From NCBI GenBank assembly GCA_903910495.1, contig CAIVZW010000196.1:1-10937 (forward strand): a stretch of DNA of 10,937 bases, read 5' to 3'. Below the pieces are notes generated by a model. It was given only the letters and a program-made list of their open reading frames with translations. It did no database searches and was not told where the DNA came from. A program made the translations under genes and the position numbers. Numbering within the stretch: the first letter of the stretch is position 1; every line of letters starts with the position of its first letter. This DNA is from an uncultured beta proteobacterium. GTDB lineage: Bacteria; Pseudomonadota; Gammaproteobacteria; Burkholderiales; Rhodocyclaceae. Of this stretch, positions 1 to 6,703 are shown piece by piece.

Positions 1-1904
1 CTTTCGAGGCGGGAGGTGTTTGAGAGCTGGAGCGTGAAACCGTTTTTGACCGTGCGCAGGTGTGTCCAGACCTCATCATTCTTTTCGCCGTTGAGCGTAA
101 AGGCGGGAGGGGCCTTCTTGTTCAGCGCCTCGAGCCAGCCATCGCCTTTCACCAGCGACGCATAGCTCGCGAGCGCCGGAATTTCGGCGGAGTTCTCGAC
201 CCCGTCCACCAGCGCGGGATAGGCTTCCGCGACCAGCACGGTGCCGCCTTGGGCCGCGAAGGCTTTAAGCCGCGCGAGCGTGGAGGCTCGCAGGGTCAGC
301 AGGCTCGGCACGACCACCACGCGGTAGGCCATCTTGCCGATCACAAAGCGCCCGCTCTCGGCCTTGCCGATTTCGGAGATGATCTGCTCATCGCCCAGAT
401 CGAAATTGCGGTGGGTGCGCATGAGGGCGTTGAGCAGCCCGGAGAAAGCCGCGTCGCGCTTGCCGGAGAGCTTCTGAGCCTGTTCGATGTAGTCCGACTC
501 GATGGGGCTGAGCACGCAGATCTCAGGCGTGGTCTGCCCCACGGTGGCGAAATAGCACAGCCTCGCCGAGAAGTCCTCGAACAGCCGGTTGTAGCGCCAG
601 TAGGGCTGCTGGTAGCTGATGGTGGGCGGGTAATCGCGTTTGCGCTCGCCCTTCATGCTGTAGAGCGACAGGTGCGGACACATGAAGTTTACGCCCATCA
701 GCGTGTGCCAGCCCGTGATCCACATGCGATCCTCAAAGGTCATGTTGTGCCCGCTGATGCCAAAGAGTTCGCTCAGGCGGCGCGTCCGTCCGTACTGATT
801 GGCGACAGAGGTCATGACCTTGCCGCAGTGGAGCGTGTTGTAGTGCAGGCCGAGAGCGTCGATGCCCGGCACCTGCATGTGGCGGAGCTGCTGCATGAGG
901 CCGCCCTCGTTCTGCATGTTGCCTGCGGGCGAATCCTCGCTGTTGTAGTGGCCGGTCCACGCCATCTGGTTGGTGGCGCAGTAGTCGCCGATCTGCTTGC
1001 TGAAAGACTGCTCGAAGCACGCGGCGACCGTGCGGTAGTAGTCCAGCCGCACCTTGCGCCACTCGCCGACCTCGGCGAAAAGCGCCGGCAAATGGGGGGC
1101 GAGGTCATATCCGGTGCGTGCTTTAAAGGCGGCGGGAATGACCGGCGAGAAGCTCACGACGCCCTGGTTGTCGATTTTCGGGCGCGGGCTGACCTGCGGC
1201 TCGTCGGTGAAGATGCCGAGCACGTGCGGTTTGCCGCCAAACTTCTTCGCGTAGGGCACGTAGCTGCAATCAATGAACGCCTTGACCATCTCGGGGTTCA
1301 TCAGGTCCACCCACGAGGTTCCGTTGAACCACGCGTCGCCCAGCGGGCTCACATGGCAGACGTATTTGAAGGCTGCGTCCTCGAAGAGCACCGTGTCCGG
1401 GGGGGTGACGGCCTGCTCCTTCTTCACGCGCGCAAGCGACCGCGCTTGAAAAGCCGGGTCTTTGAGCGGAACGATCCCGCCCGCGAAACCGCTGGGCCAC
1501 TTGTCCTCGTCATAGAACCAGGCGTCAATGTCGAGATCCTGCGAGCTTTTTACGCCGGCGGCCATAACGTTGAACCAGCTCTCGCTCAAGTACTCGGTAA
1601 GCAGGCCGATCCGGCTGTGAAGGAACGTGCCGCCGAACCCACCTTCCTTGAACAAGTGTAGCTGGCGGTCCACCTCGGCGGGGTTAAGGTCGTCGTTCAG
1701 CGAATAGAACGGCACTGAGCGGTAGGTGTTGGCAGGGGCCTTAAAAGCAGTCTGCTCGAAGCGGTCGGCCTCTTCTTTGACCGCCTGCTGCGCCCGGGGT
1801 GCCGTTGGGACGGGGCGTTTGGGGGGCTCTTGGGTGTTTGGCGGCACAAACGTACACCCAGCGATACCCATCAATAGGCCAGCGGCAATCGTTTTCTTCA
1901 GCAT
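1..1904 (-). CDS. GH106-like glycoside hydrolase, predicted lipoprotein (partial, 3' end off window)
   Basis: 634 codons are visible and the frame stays open to the left edge, so the C-terminus is missing. The N-terminus is a lipoprotein signal: two lysines, a hydrophobic stretch, and a lipobox ending I-A-G-C with Cys17, then a Pro/Gln-rich linker to about residue 55. The protein is therefore probably exported and membrane-anchored. The body resembles the large GH106 / alpha-L-rhamnosidase-like family: YRSVPFYSLND near 61-71, the signature WFYDEDKWPSGFAGG at 129-143, FTDEP at 232-236, and SELFGISGHN at 378-387. Asp234/Glu235 and Glu379 are plausible catalytic carboxylates, by family resemblance only. 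About 300 residues of the usual C-terminal beta/galactose-binding part would lie outside. Start: ATG 1904 has AGGGGAG nine bases upstream; ATG 1913 directly abuts that site and is less likely. Plant or algal polysaccharide breakdown is inferred; the substrate cannot be read from the sequence. Confidence 0.78.
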   Translation of the reverse strand, partial: MLKKTIAAGLLMGIAGCTFVPPNTQEPPKRPVPTAPRAQQAVKEEADRFEQTAFKAPANTYRSVPFYSLNDDLNPAEVDRQLHLFKEGGFGGTFLHSRIGLLTEYLSESWFNVMAAGVKSSQDLDIDAWFYDEDKWPSGFAGGIVPLKDPAFQARSLARVKKEQAVTPPDTVLFEDAAFKYVCHVSPLGDAWFNGTSWVDLMNPEMVKAFIDCSYVPYAKKFGGKPHVLGIFTDEPQVSPRPKIDNQGVVSFSPVIPAAFKARTGYDLAPHLPALFAEVGEWRKVRLDYYRTVAACFEQSFSKQIGDYCATNQMAWTGHYNSEDSPAGNMQNEGGLMQQLRHMQVPGIDALGLHYNTLHCGKVMTSVANQYGRTRRLSELFGISGHNMTFEDRMWITGWHTLMGVNFMCPHLSLYSMKGERKRDYPPTISYQQPYWRYNRLFEDFSARLCYFATVGQTTPEICVLSPIESDYIEQAQKLSGKRDAAFSGLLNALMRTHRNFDLGDEQIISEIGKAESGRFVIGKMAYRVVVVPSLLTLRASTLARLKAFAAQGGTVLVAEAYPALVDGVENSAEIPALASYASLVKGDGWLEALNKKAPPAFTLNGEKNDEVWTHLRTVKNGFTLQLSNTSRLE

Positions 1905-1913
1905 CTTGTTCAT

Positions 1914-1920
1914 CTCCCCT
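1914..1920 (-). promoter_or_regulatory. Ribosome binding site deciding the lipoprotein start
   Basis: On the minus strand AGGGGAG lies 9 bases before the ATG at 1904 and 0 bases before the in-frame ATG at 1913. Normal spacing favours 1904, giving a signal peptide that begins MLKK. Confidence 0.6.
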
Positions 1921-1934
1921 TCGTTCGTGTTAAA

Positions 1935-1963
1935 AGAATATCAAAGCGGGTTCGAGTGTTCAA
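1935..1963 (-). promoter_or_regulatory. Candidate sigma70-type promoter of the GH106-like gene
   Basis: On the minus strand a -35-like TTGAAC (1958-1963) and a -10-like TATTCT (1935-1940) are separated by exactly 17 bases. Each hexamer matches consensus at 4 of 6 positions. Initiation would fall near 1928, leaving a leader of about 25 bases before the start codon at 1904. No operator palindrome was recognised nearby. Confidence 0.4.
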
Positions 1964-1993
1964 GCGTGCGCCTCAGTCGGCGCATTTGTGTTC

Positions 1994-2020
1994 TTGCTTT
2001 GAGGCCGTTGCCGTTATACT
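1994..2020 (+). promoter_or_regulatory. Candidate promoter of the EboF-EboD-like pair
   Basis: The -10-like TATACT at 2015-2020 matches consensus at 5 of 6 positions. The best -35 candidate is TTGCTT at 1994-1999, but its spacer is only 15 bases, so the -35 is weak. The gene start at 2050 is preceded by AGAAGG at 2038-2043, six bases away. This promoter and the leftward one occupy the same 136-base divergent gap without overlapping. Confidence 0.35.
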
Positions 2021-2049
2021 GTTTCCCGACATGGGGTAGAAGGTTCGGC

Positions 2050-3333
2050 ATGAAAAGACTGCTTCTTATACAGACCGCCGGTTTGGGGTACGACTTTGCG
2101 ACTCGGAATGCCGTGCGCGAGATCGGCGGCTGTGCGTTGCGCCCCATGCAAGCCGTCTTCCCCGCACTCACCTGCACCGCACAGGCCACCTTGCGCACCG
2201 GCCTGCCTCCCGCGCGGCATGGCCTGCCTGCCAACGGGTTCTTCGATGCCGTCTTGCGGAAGCCTTGGTTCTGGGAACAGTCCTCCGCGCTTGTGCAAGG
2301 GCCGCGCATCTGGGAGGCCTTCCGCGACCGCGGCGGCACCGTCGCCCTCGCCTTCTTTCAGCAGAGCCTGGGCGAGTGCGTCGACCAGATCGTTTCTCCT
2401 GCGCCGATCCACACGCACGGCGGCGGCATGCTCATGGGCTGCTACAGCAAGCCGGACGACCTCTACGCACGGCTGTCGCGCAAGGTCGGCCGGCCCTTCC
2501 GCCTGCGCCATTATTGGGGGCCGCTCGCCTCGGTCAAAGGCTCGGAGTGGATCGCCGATGCCGTAGCCGGCCTGCTTGCCGAGAACGACGCGCCGGACCT
2601 CTGCCTCACCTACCTGCCGGGGCTCGACTACGACCTCCAGCGGTTCGGGCCGCAGCATCCGAAAAGCGTGAAGGCCCTCGGCGTTGTCCGCCGCGAGCTG
2701 GAAAGGCTTTTTGCCGCCGCCCGCGCCAACGGCTATGAGGCGGTCGCCTTCGGCGATTATGCCATCACCGAGGTCACGCAGGGTGCGGTTTTCCCCAACC
2801 GCGCCTTGCGCGAGGCGGGCCTCTTCGCCGTGCGCCGTGTGGGTGGCATGAGCTACCCCGATTTCCACCAGAGCGCCGCCTACGCCTTGCCTGACCATCA
2901 GATCGCGATGGTCACCTGTTTCGACTCCGCCGCGCTGCCGCGTGTCGCCGAGGTGCTGCGGGCGCTCGATGGCGTGGCACGCGTGCTGGGCCCTGAGCAG
3001 CAGGCCTCTTGCGGCGTGGGTCATCCGCGCTCCGGCGACCTCCTGCTCGTGGCCCAGCCGGGCCGCTGGTTCGCCTATCCCTGGTGGCAGGACGCGCGCG
3101 AGGCGCCGGACTACGCGCGCCATGTCGATATCCACAACAAGCCGGGCTACGATCCGTGCGAGCTTTTCTTCGGGCGCACGCCGTTCAGCGTCAGCCTCGA
3201 TACCGCCCAAGTCAAAGGCACCCACGGCCTCGCCTGTGCAGGGTGCGAAACCGCGCTCCTTTCAACGTTACCGCTGAAATCCGAATCCCTTTCTGAACTC
3301 GCCTGCGACGTGCGGACGTGGCTGACCTCATGA
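2050..3333 (+). CDS. eboF: EboF-like alkaline phosphatase / nucleotide pyrophosphatase superfamily protein
   Basis: 427 aa, the usual size for the single-domain type I phosphodiesterase/nucleotide pyrophosphatase fold. There is no signal peptide. The region FPALTCTAQATLRTG (37-51) matches the nucleophile motif of this superfamily, making Thr41 the likely nucleophile, and it is followed by RHG at 56-58. LDYDLQRFGP (192-201) aligns with the metal motif D-x-x-G-H-x-x-G-P, keeping Asp193 but carrying Gln197 where His is usual. GDYAI (235-239) stands where D-H is usual. HVDIHNKPGYDP (358-369) is the C-terminal His/Gly motif. The early metal Asp is not obvious in the first ten residues. Start ATG 2050 has AGAAGG six bases upstream. 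The stop overlaps the next gene by ATGA. Pairing with an EboD-like cyclase suggests the Ebo system, which in cyanobacteria and pseudomonads helps make or export scytonemin-type and other metabolites; the reaction is unknown. Confidence 0.72.
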   Translation: MKRLLLIQTAGLGYDFATRNAVREIGGCALRPMQAVFPALTCTAQATLRTGLPPARHGLPANGFFDAVLRKPWFWEQSSALVQGPRIWEAFRDRGGTVALAFFQQSLGECVDQIVSPAPIHTHGGGMLMGCYSKPDDLYARLSRKVGRPFRLRHYWGPLASVKGSEWIADAVAGLLAENDAPDLCLTYLPGLDYDLQRFGPQHPKSVKALGVVRRELERLFAAARANGYEAVAFGDYAITEVTQGAVFPNRALREAGLFAVRRVGGMSYPDFHQSAAYALPDHQIAMVTCFDSAALPRVAEVLRALDGVARVLGPEQQASCGVGHPRSGDLLLVAQPGRWFAYPWWQDAREAPDYARHVDIHNKPGYDPCELFFGRTPFSVSLDTAQVKGTHGLACAGCETALLSTLPLKSESLSELACDVRTWLTS

Positions 3334-4520
3334 AAAAAATTGTTCAAAAAATCGCTGTTTCCTTTACGTACCCGGTCTGCTTCACGCGCCACGTGTTTGC
3401 TCCCTCGAACCCGGTGCTGTCCTCCGTCCTCCGCCCTCCGTCCTCCGGTCCCGCCCGCGTCTTGGCGGTGGTTGATGCTGGACTTGCCCAGGCGACGCCG
3501 AAGCTGCTCCGTCAGATCGAAGCCTATTTTCACGCCTGCCGCGACAGGCTCACGCTCGTCAGGCCTCCGCTCCTTGTGCCGGGTGGCGAAAGCGCCAAGA
3601 ACGGCTGGGGCCAAGTCCGGGAGATCATGACCGCCGCAGGCCTGGAGCATCTCGACCGCCACAGTTACGTCCTCGCAATCGGCGGCGGCGGCGTGCTCGA
3701 CATGGCGGGGTTCGCGGCTTCGCTCGTCCACCGCGGGCTGCGCTGCGTGCGCATTCCCACGACTGTGCTTGGGCAGAACGACGCGGGCGTAGGAGTGAAG
3801 AACGGCATGGATGAGGGCGGCGTGAAAAACTTTGCGGGCACCTTCGCTCCGCCGTTTGCGGTAATCAATGATTTTGAGTTTCTGAAATCGCTGCCGCAAA
3901 CGGAGTGGATCGGCGGAGTGGCGGAGGCTTTCAAGGTGGCCATCATCAAGGACAAGCCTTTCTTCCGTTACCTGTGCAAGCACGCCGCGGACCTGCGGTG
4001 CCGCGACCAAGGGGTGATGGAGAAGGTCGTGGAGAAGACAGCCCGCCTGCACCTGCGCCACATCGCGTCATCTGGCGACCCTTTCGAGTTCGGCAGCGCG
4101 CGCCCGCTCGACTTCGGCCATTGGGCCGCGCACCGGCTTGAGCTCATGTCCGACTTTAAGCTCGGCCATGGCGCTGCGGTCGCCGTGGGCCTTGCGCTCG
4201 ACAGCACCTACGCCATGCTCAAAGGTATGATCAGCCGAGAGGATCGGTCGCAGATCGTTCAAGGGCTGTCCGCGTGTGGCCTGCCTGTATGGTCGCCCCT
4301 TCTGGAGCGTGCGAACAGCGCCGGGGAGTTCGATGTGCTTGGGGGCCTTGAGCAGTTCCGCGAGCACCTGGGCGGCAAGCTCTGCATCACCTTGCCAGAT
4401 CCGGTAGGCGCAAAACGCGAGGTTCACAGCATGAGCGCCGCGCTCATCAAGGAGGCCATCGGCCTGCTGAGCCTTGAATCGCGGTCGTCTCTAAAGGCAA
4501 CTCTCCCCAGTAAACGGTAA
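3330..4520 (+). CDS. eboD: EboD-like sugar phosphate cyclase (3-dehydroquinate synthase family)
   Basis: 396 aa. Features of the 3-dehydroquinate synthase / sugar phosphate cyclase fold are clear: an NAD-binding IGGGGVLDMAGF (117-128), the loop IPTTVLGQNDAGVGVKNG (142-159) with the conserved Lys157, GGVAEAFK (195-202) with Glu199, DFGHWAAHRLE (261-271) with His264, and LGHGAAVAVG (278-287) with His280. Glu199, His264 and His280 are the expected divalent-metal ligands. DAGVGVKNG is nearer to EboD/EEVS-type cyclases than to housekeeping AroB, which usually has a GGKT-like loop; this is from memory of the families. Substrate could be DAHP, sedoheptulose 7-phosphate or another sugar phosphate. 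Start: ATG 3330 overlaps the upstream stop as ATGA, implying translational coupling; GTG 3318 in the same frame is less likely. A Ser/Pro linker at 31-40 is encoded by a tandem repeat. Other ebo genes (A, B, C, E) are not adjacent. Confidence 0.75.
   Translation: MKKIVQKIAVSFTYPVCFTRHVFAPSNPVLSSVLRPPSSGPARVLAVVDAGLAQATPKLLRQIEAYFHACRDRLTLVRPPLLVPGGESAKNGWGQVREIMTAAGLEHLDRHSYVLAIGGGGVLDMAGFAASLVHRGLRCVRIPTTVLGQNDAGVGVKNGMDEGGVKNFAGTFAPPFAVINDFEFLKSLPQTEWIGGVAEAFKVAIIKDKPFFRYLCKHAADLRCRDQGVMEKVVEKTARLHLRHIASSGDPFEFGSARPLDFGHWAAHRLELMSDFKLGHGAAVAVGLALDSTYAMLKGMISREDRSQIVQGLSACGLPVWSPLLERANSAGEFDVLGGLEQFREHLGGKLCITLPDPVGAKREVHSMSAALIKEAIGLLSLESRSSLKATLPSKR
3420..3447 (+). repeat. Four tandem 7-bp units (TCCTCCG) inside the EboD-like gene
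   Basis: Units at 3420, 3427, 3434 and 3441 read TCCTCCG, TCCTCCG, CCCTCCG, TCCTCCG; three are identical and one has a single change. They encode residues 31-39 of the cyclase, just before the first beta-strand of the fold. Since 7 is not a multiple of 3, gain or loss of one unit would shift the reading frame. Confidence 0.85.
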
Positions 4521-4545
4521 GCGCCGGAATTTGACACCAGTGCCG

Positions 4546-4560
4546 CCACTTAAAAAGTGG
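4546..4560. terminator. Small hairpin between convergent genes
   Basis: CCACTT-AAA-AAGTGG forms a perfect 6-bp stem with a 3-base loop, 26 bases after the EboD-like stop and 16 bases beyond the DUF268 stop on the other strand. An alternative 7-bp pairing joins GTGGATA (4557-4563) to TATCCAC (4577-4583). No clear T-run follows in either direction, so use as a bidirectional terminator is only suggested by position. Confidence 0.3.
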
Positions 4561-4575
4561 ATATCTGCCAAAACA

Positions 4576-5322
4576 TTATCCACACTTGAGCAAAGTGAAA
4601 ATAGCGCAACCATAGTTGCAATTGAAATTCTGTTTCGCGTCTTCCCCGTCAAAAGGAACATCAACGTGCAATTCTCCATTATCGCTAACATAAGAAAACT
4701 GTTTGACTTGAAACTTGAATTGAAACATCTTAATTAGATAATCCATTGAAAACACACGATGGGCATTAAACTCAACACGGAGCGGTCCAAGCGGAACAGA
4801 GAAGTAGAATGTCCCGCCTGTTTTCACCATTAAGGATAAATTTTCAAACCCCGCCAAATGCCCATTTGCATCAATAGGATCACCATAGCGCCCCAAGCCA
4901 AAATGCTCTAACGCGTGCAAACACGATAGCGAATCTGTGCATCCAATTAAATCAGAAACGACAGGTCCCATCAAATCGCATTTTGTAAATTTCGCATTCC
5001 TGATTTTCGAATTTAACGGTCGAATATCAAATATCTCGATTTCGCGAAAGGATGCCACATGTGCGACAAAACCATCAACACGAGAACCGATATCTACATG
5101 CCGAAGAGGATTCGCTGAAAATATTTCCTGAGCCACATACAAGTCCTGATAAAAATAGCTCTTATCATTAATTCCGCTTTCAGCCTTTGCTTCGTTCAAT
5201 ATCGGGTATAATTTTCCAAATGGAATCGGATGTTTCATCCCGCGCATTTGCTTTTTGAATGCCGAAAGTCCTTTCATAAAACTCGGCGATAAAAAACCCT
5301 TGATTATTTTTTTGATTATCAT
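4576..5322 (-). CDS. DUF268 family protein, methyltransferase-like
   Basis: 248 aa with no signal peptide; the N-terminus is basic. It matches the DUF268 family pattern as I know it: HVDIGSRVDGFVAHVASF (75-92), resembling a SAM-binding glycine loop; FDIRPL (98-103), where a ribose-binding acidic residue would sit; HALEHFGLGRYGDPID (136-151); GGTFYFSVPLG (169-179); and VEFNAHRVFS (183-192), the most family-specific part. The family occurs in surface-polysaccharide clusters and in nematodes. Its reaction is not established; sugar or lipid methylation is inferred. ATG 5322 has AAAGGA (5328-5333) five bases upstream. It is the last gene of the leftward cluster, separated from the preceding acetyltransferase gene by 133 bases, so it may not be strictly cotranscribed. 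It abuts the composition break. Confidence 0.72.
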   Translation of the reverse strand: MIIKKIIKGFLSPSFMKGLSAFKKQMRGMKHPIPFGKLYPILNEAKAESGINDKSYFYQDLYVAQEIFSANPLRHVDIGSRVDGFVAHVASFREIEIFDIRPLNSKIRNAKFTKCDLMGPVVSDLIGCTDSLSCLHALEHFGLGRYGDPIDANGHLAGFENLSLMVKTGGTFYFSVPLGPLRVEFNAHRVFSMDYLIKMFQFKFQVKQFSYVSDNGELHVDVPFDGEDAKQNFNCNYGCAIFTLLKCG

Positions 5323-5455
5323 GCGATTCCTTTGTTAACCGACATTATTCTGCAAGTTAAGATTCAACTGTTTTGCGATGTCTGAAACGCACCCATATCC
5401 GCCACTTATACATCCGCCATGGACGCCGCAGGCGAACGGTGCAAGGGGAGTCCTT
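5323..5455. other. 133-base intergenic gap with GC-rich patch and repeated motif
   Basis: About 5385-5450 is noticeably richer in G+C than the genes on either side. ATCCGCCA occurs twice (5397-5404 and 5412-5419), and the decamer CCGCCACTTA at 5399-5408 recurs at 4543-4552, beyond the other end of the DUF268 gene. On the minus strand 5335-5454 is open without a stop (about 39 codons, Gly/Cys-rich, no convincing start or ribosome binding site), so a decayed gene fragment is possible. I see no convincing promoter or strong terminator here, only a 4-bp CGCC/GGCG stem. Confidence 0.35.
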
Positions 5456-6016
5456 TTAAATCTGCCTAATAACTTGAGATGGAATGCCGCCTACTATAAC
5501 TCGACCTGGTACGTTCTTTGTCACGACACTGCCAGAGGCGACAATCGAATGGTCACCAATAATAACTCCCTTAAGTATCATCACGCCAGATCCCAGCCAC
5601 ACGTTATTCCCAATGACTATTGACGAAGTCTTGCCCTTGCCGATAAGCCTCTGCTCTGGCGCAACTTCATGAAAATCAGAATCCATAATTCGTACGCCGT
5701 CCCCGCACAAAAAATCATTTCCAATAGAAATCGATTCTCGGGCAATCATCGAAACATTATTTGAAAAGGACGCATTCAGCCCAATAGTTATAACAGCCGC
5801 CCGTTCTCTTGCCTGTAAAAGAATCCGGCCATCACCAGACATCGGCGCATACTTGTCGCCAAATGAAGACTTATCTCCAATTATGATTGTGCCCTTATTG
5901 CCAGCGCACGCTAGTGGAACTTTAATTTTTGTTTTTCCAAAAACAATCTGCCCCCCCGCACGATATGATCCAAGCTTAGCCTTAAGACGCCAAAAAACCT
6001 TTCGTAAATATTTCAT
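5456..6016 (-). CDS. Hexapeptide-repeat (left-handed beta-helix) acetyltransferase, WcaF/maltose acetyltransferase-like
   Basis: 186 aa. Repeating [LIV]-G-x4 units run from about residue 44 to 166: GTIIIGDKSSFGD, ITIGLNASF, ISIGNDFLCGDGV, IVIGNNVWLGSGVMILKGVIIGDHSIVASGSVV. Before the last block MDSDFHEV (111-118) carries His116 in the position of the catalytic His of the LacA/NodL/WcaF branch. The C-terminus VPGRVIVGGIPSQVI (169-183) is the usual closing turn. Such proteins move acetyl from acetyl-CoA to a sugar hydroxyl in the cytoplasm; here the likely target is a sugar of the glycan or its nucleotide or lipid-linked precursor, but the acceptor is unknown. ATG 6016 has GGAG eleven bases upstream. 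Distance to the upstream gene is 58 bases. N-acetyl transfer is less likely because the cluster already encodes a dedicated N-acetyltransferase domain. Confidence 0.82.
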   Translation of the reverse strand: MKYLRKVFWRLKAKLGSYRAGGQIVFGKTKIKVPLACAGNKGTIIIGDKSSFGDKYAPMSGDGRILLQARERAAVITIGLNASFSNNVSMIARESISIGNDFLCGDGVRIMDSDFHEVAPEQRLIGKGKTSSIVIGNNVWLGSGVMILKGVIIGDHSIVASGSVVTKNVPGRVIVGGIPSQVIRQI

Positions 6017-6074
6017 AATTCTAATCGCTCCATACTCAAAACAGATTGATTACTGAAGACAACATCCCATACAT

Positions 6075-6686
6075 TCATTTTTTGATGACGACACGTATTA
6101 TGTCATCTTCATTTTCAAAAGAGGCCGATGGCCAAAGAGAAAAGATTTTATTTTTCAAATTAACAAGTGAGGGATAATCCTTTGCAACGCCAAAGCAACG
6201 CGCATCATCAATTAAAACAACTGCATCTGCCACCCTTGCACAGAATATGGACTCCAGTTCCTCGTTGATGGGAGAATCTTTGGCGCCTTTTGCAGTATCA
6301 CCCCCCGAATAATGCCCGTCCAACCAGAAGAGGGGTTTCCCCTTCAAGCCTTTTATTATATTCGGTAATACGCTTGTACTGTCTCCCAGTAAACACTCCA
6401 CATTGTTGCAATCTCGAAAGCGCGACACGGCGCGCGAATGATATTCAGGAGATAATTCTATTGTATAGACTTTCTCAGCAATTTGCCTCAATTCGTCGGT
6501 TGTGTCGCCCTGAAATGTCCCAGTTTCCACAAAAACAGTACATTTCCCTTGGACAAAACTATCTTTAATGATCTGCACCTTTGCACTGTGAAGTAAAGGG
6601 TGCACTCGGCTTCTCTTCACACTATTACCCCTTTGGCGCTTACCTCTAACCCTATCTATACAATCTTGAATAATCTGTATTCGCAT
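6075..6686 (-). CDS. Class I SAM-dependent methyltransferase-fold protein
   Basis: 203 aa. FVETGTFQGDTTDEL (52-66) is motif I in the glycine-poor form typical of this group. VYTIELSP (73-80) holds the acidic residue Glu77 expected to bind the ribose. LLGDSTSVLPNI (99-110) is the next SAM-contact region. LFWLDGHYSGGDTAKG (119-134) and VVLIDDARCFG (156-166) are strongly conserved in a family often found beside glycosyltransferases. No membrane segment is visible; the first 30 residues are basic. Methylation of a sugar or other glycan component is inferred; some family members are annotated only by fold. ATG 6686 follows an AAAGGA-type site by about 7 bases, and only 17 bases separate it from the aminotransferase stop, which supports an operon. 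Confidence 0.78.
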   Translation of the reverse strand: MRIQIIQDCIDRVRGKRQRGNSVKRSRVHPLLHSAKVQIIKDSFVQGKCTVFVETGTFQGDTTDELRQIAEKVYTIELSPEYHSRAVSRFRDCNNVECLLGDSTSVLPNIIKGLKGKPLFWLDGHYSGGDTAKGAKDSPINEELESIFCARVADAVVLIDDARCFGVAKDYPSLVNLKNKIFSLWPSASFENEDDIIRVVIKK

Positions 6687-6703
6687 TTTCTTTTCCTTTC
6701 AAA

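Noticed and set aside
60..1661. Long rightward open frame of 533 codons
   Set aside because: It is antisense to the GH106-like gene, whose frame carries clear family motifs, a lipobox and a ribosome site. The rightward translation is His/Arg/Ala-rich with no recognisable domain, as expected for a shadow in GC-rich DNA.
1726..2049. Upstream extension of the EboF-like gene to 1726
   Set aside because: The extension would run through the divergent promoter region and antisense to the lipoprotein signal peptide. The ATG at 2050 has a good ribosome site and matches the family N-terminus.
2014..3225. Leftward open frame of 403 codons opposite the EboF-like gene
   Set aside because: Low-complexity Ala/Arg/Gly translation without motifs; it is the complement of a gene with strong family signatures.
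3147..4061. Leftward open frame of 304 codons across the EboF/EboD junction
   Set aside because: It spans two coupled, clearly real rightward genes and has no recognisable domain.
4583..4597. CACTT-GAGCA-AAGTG inverted repeat considered as a terminator
   Set aside because: It lies inside the C-terminal codons of the DUF268 gene, has only a 5-bp stem and lacks a T-run.
5378..5623. Rightward 81-codon frame overlapping the end of the acetyltransferase gene
   Set aside because: Mostly antisense to the acetyltransferase C-terminus, with no ribosome binding site and no domain.
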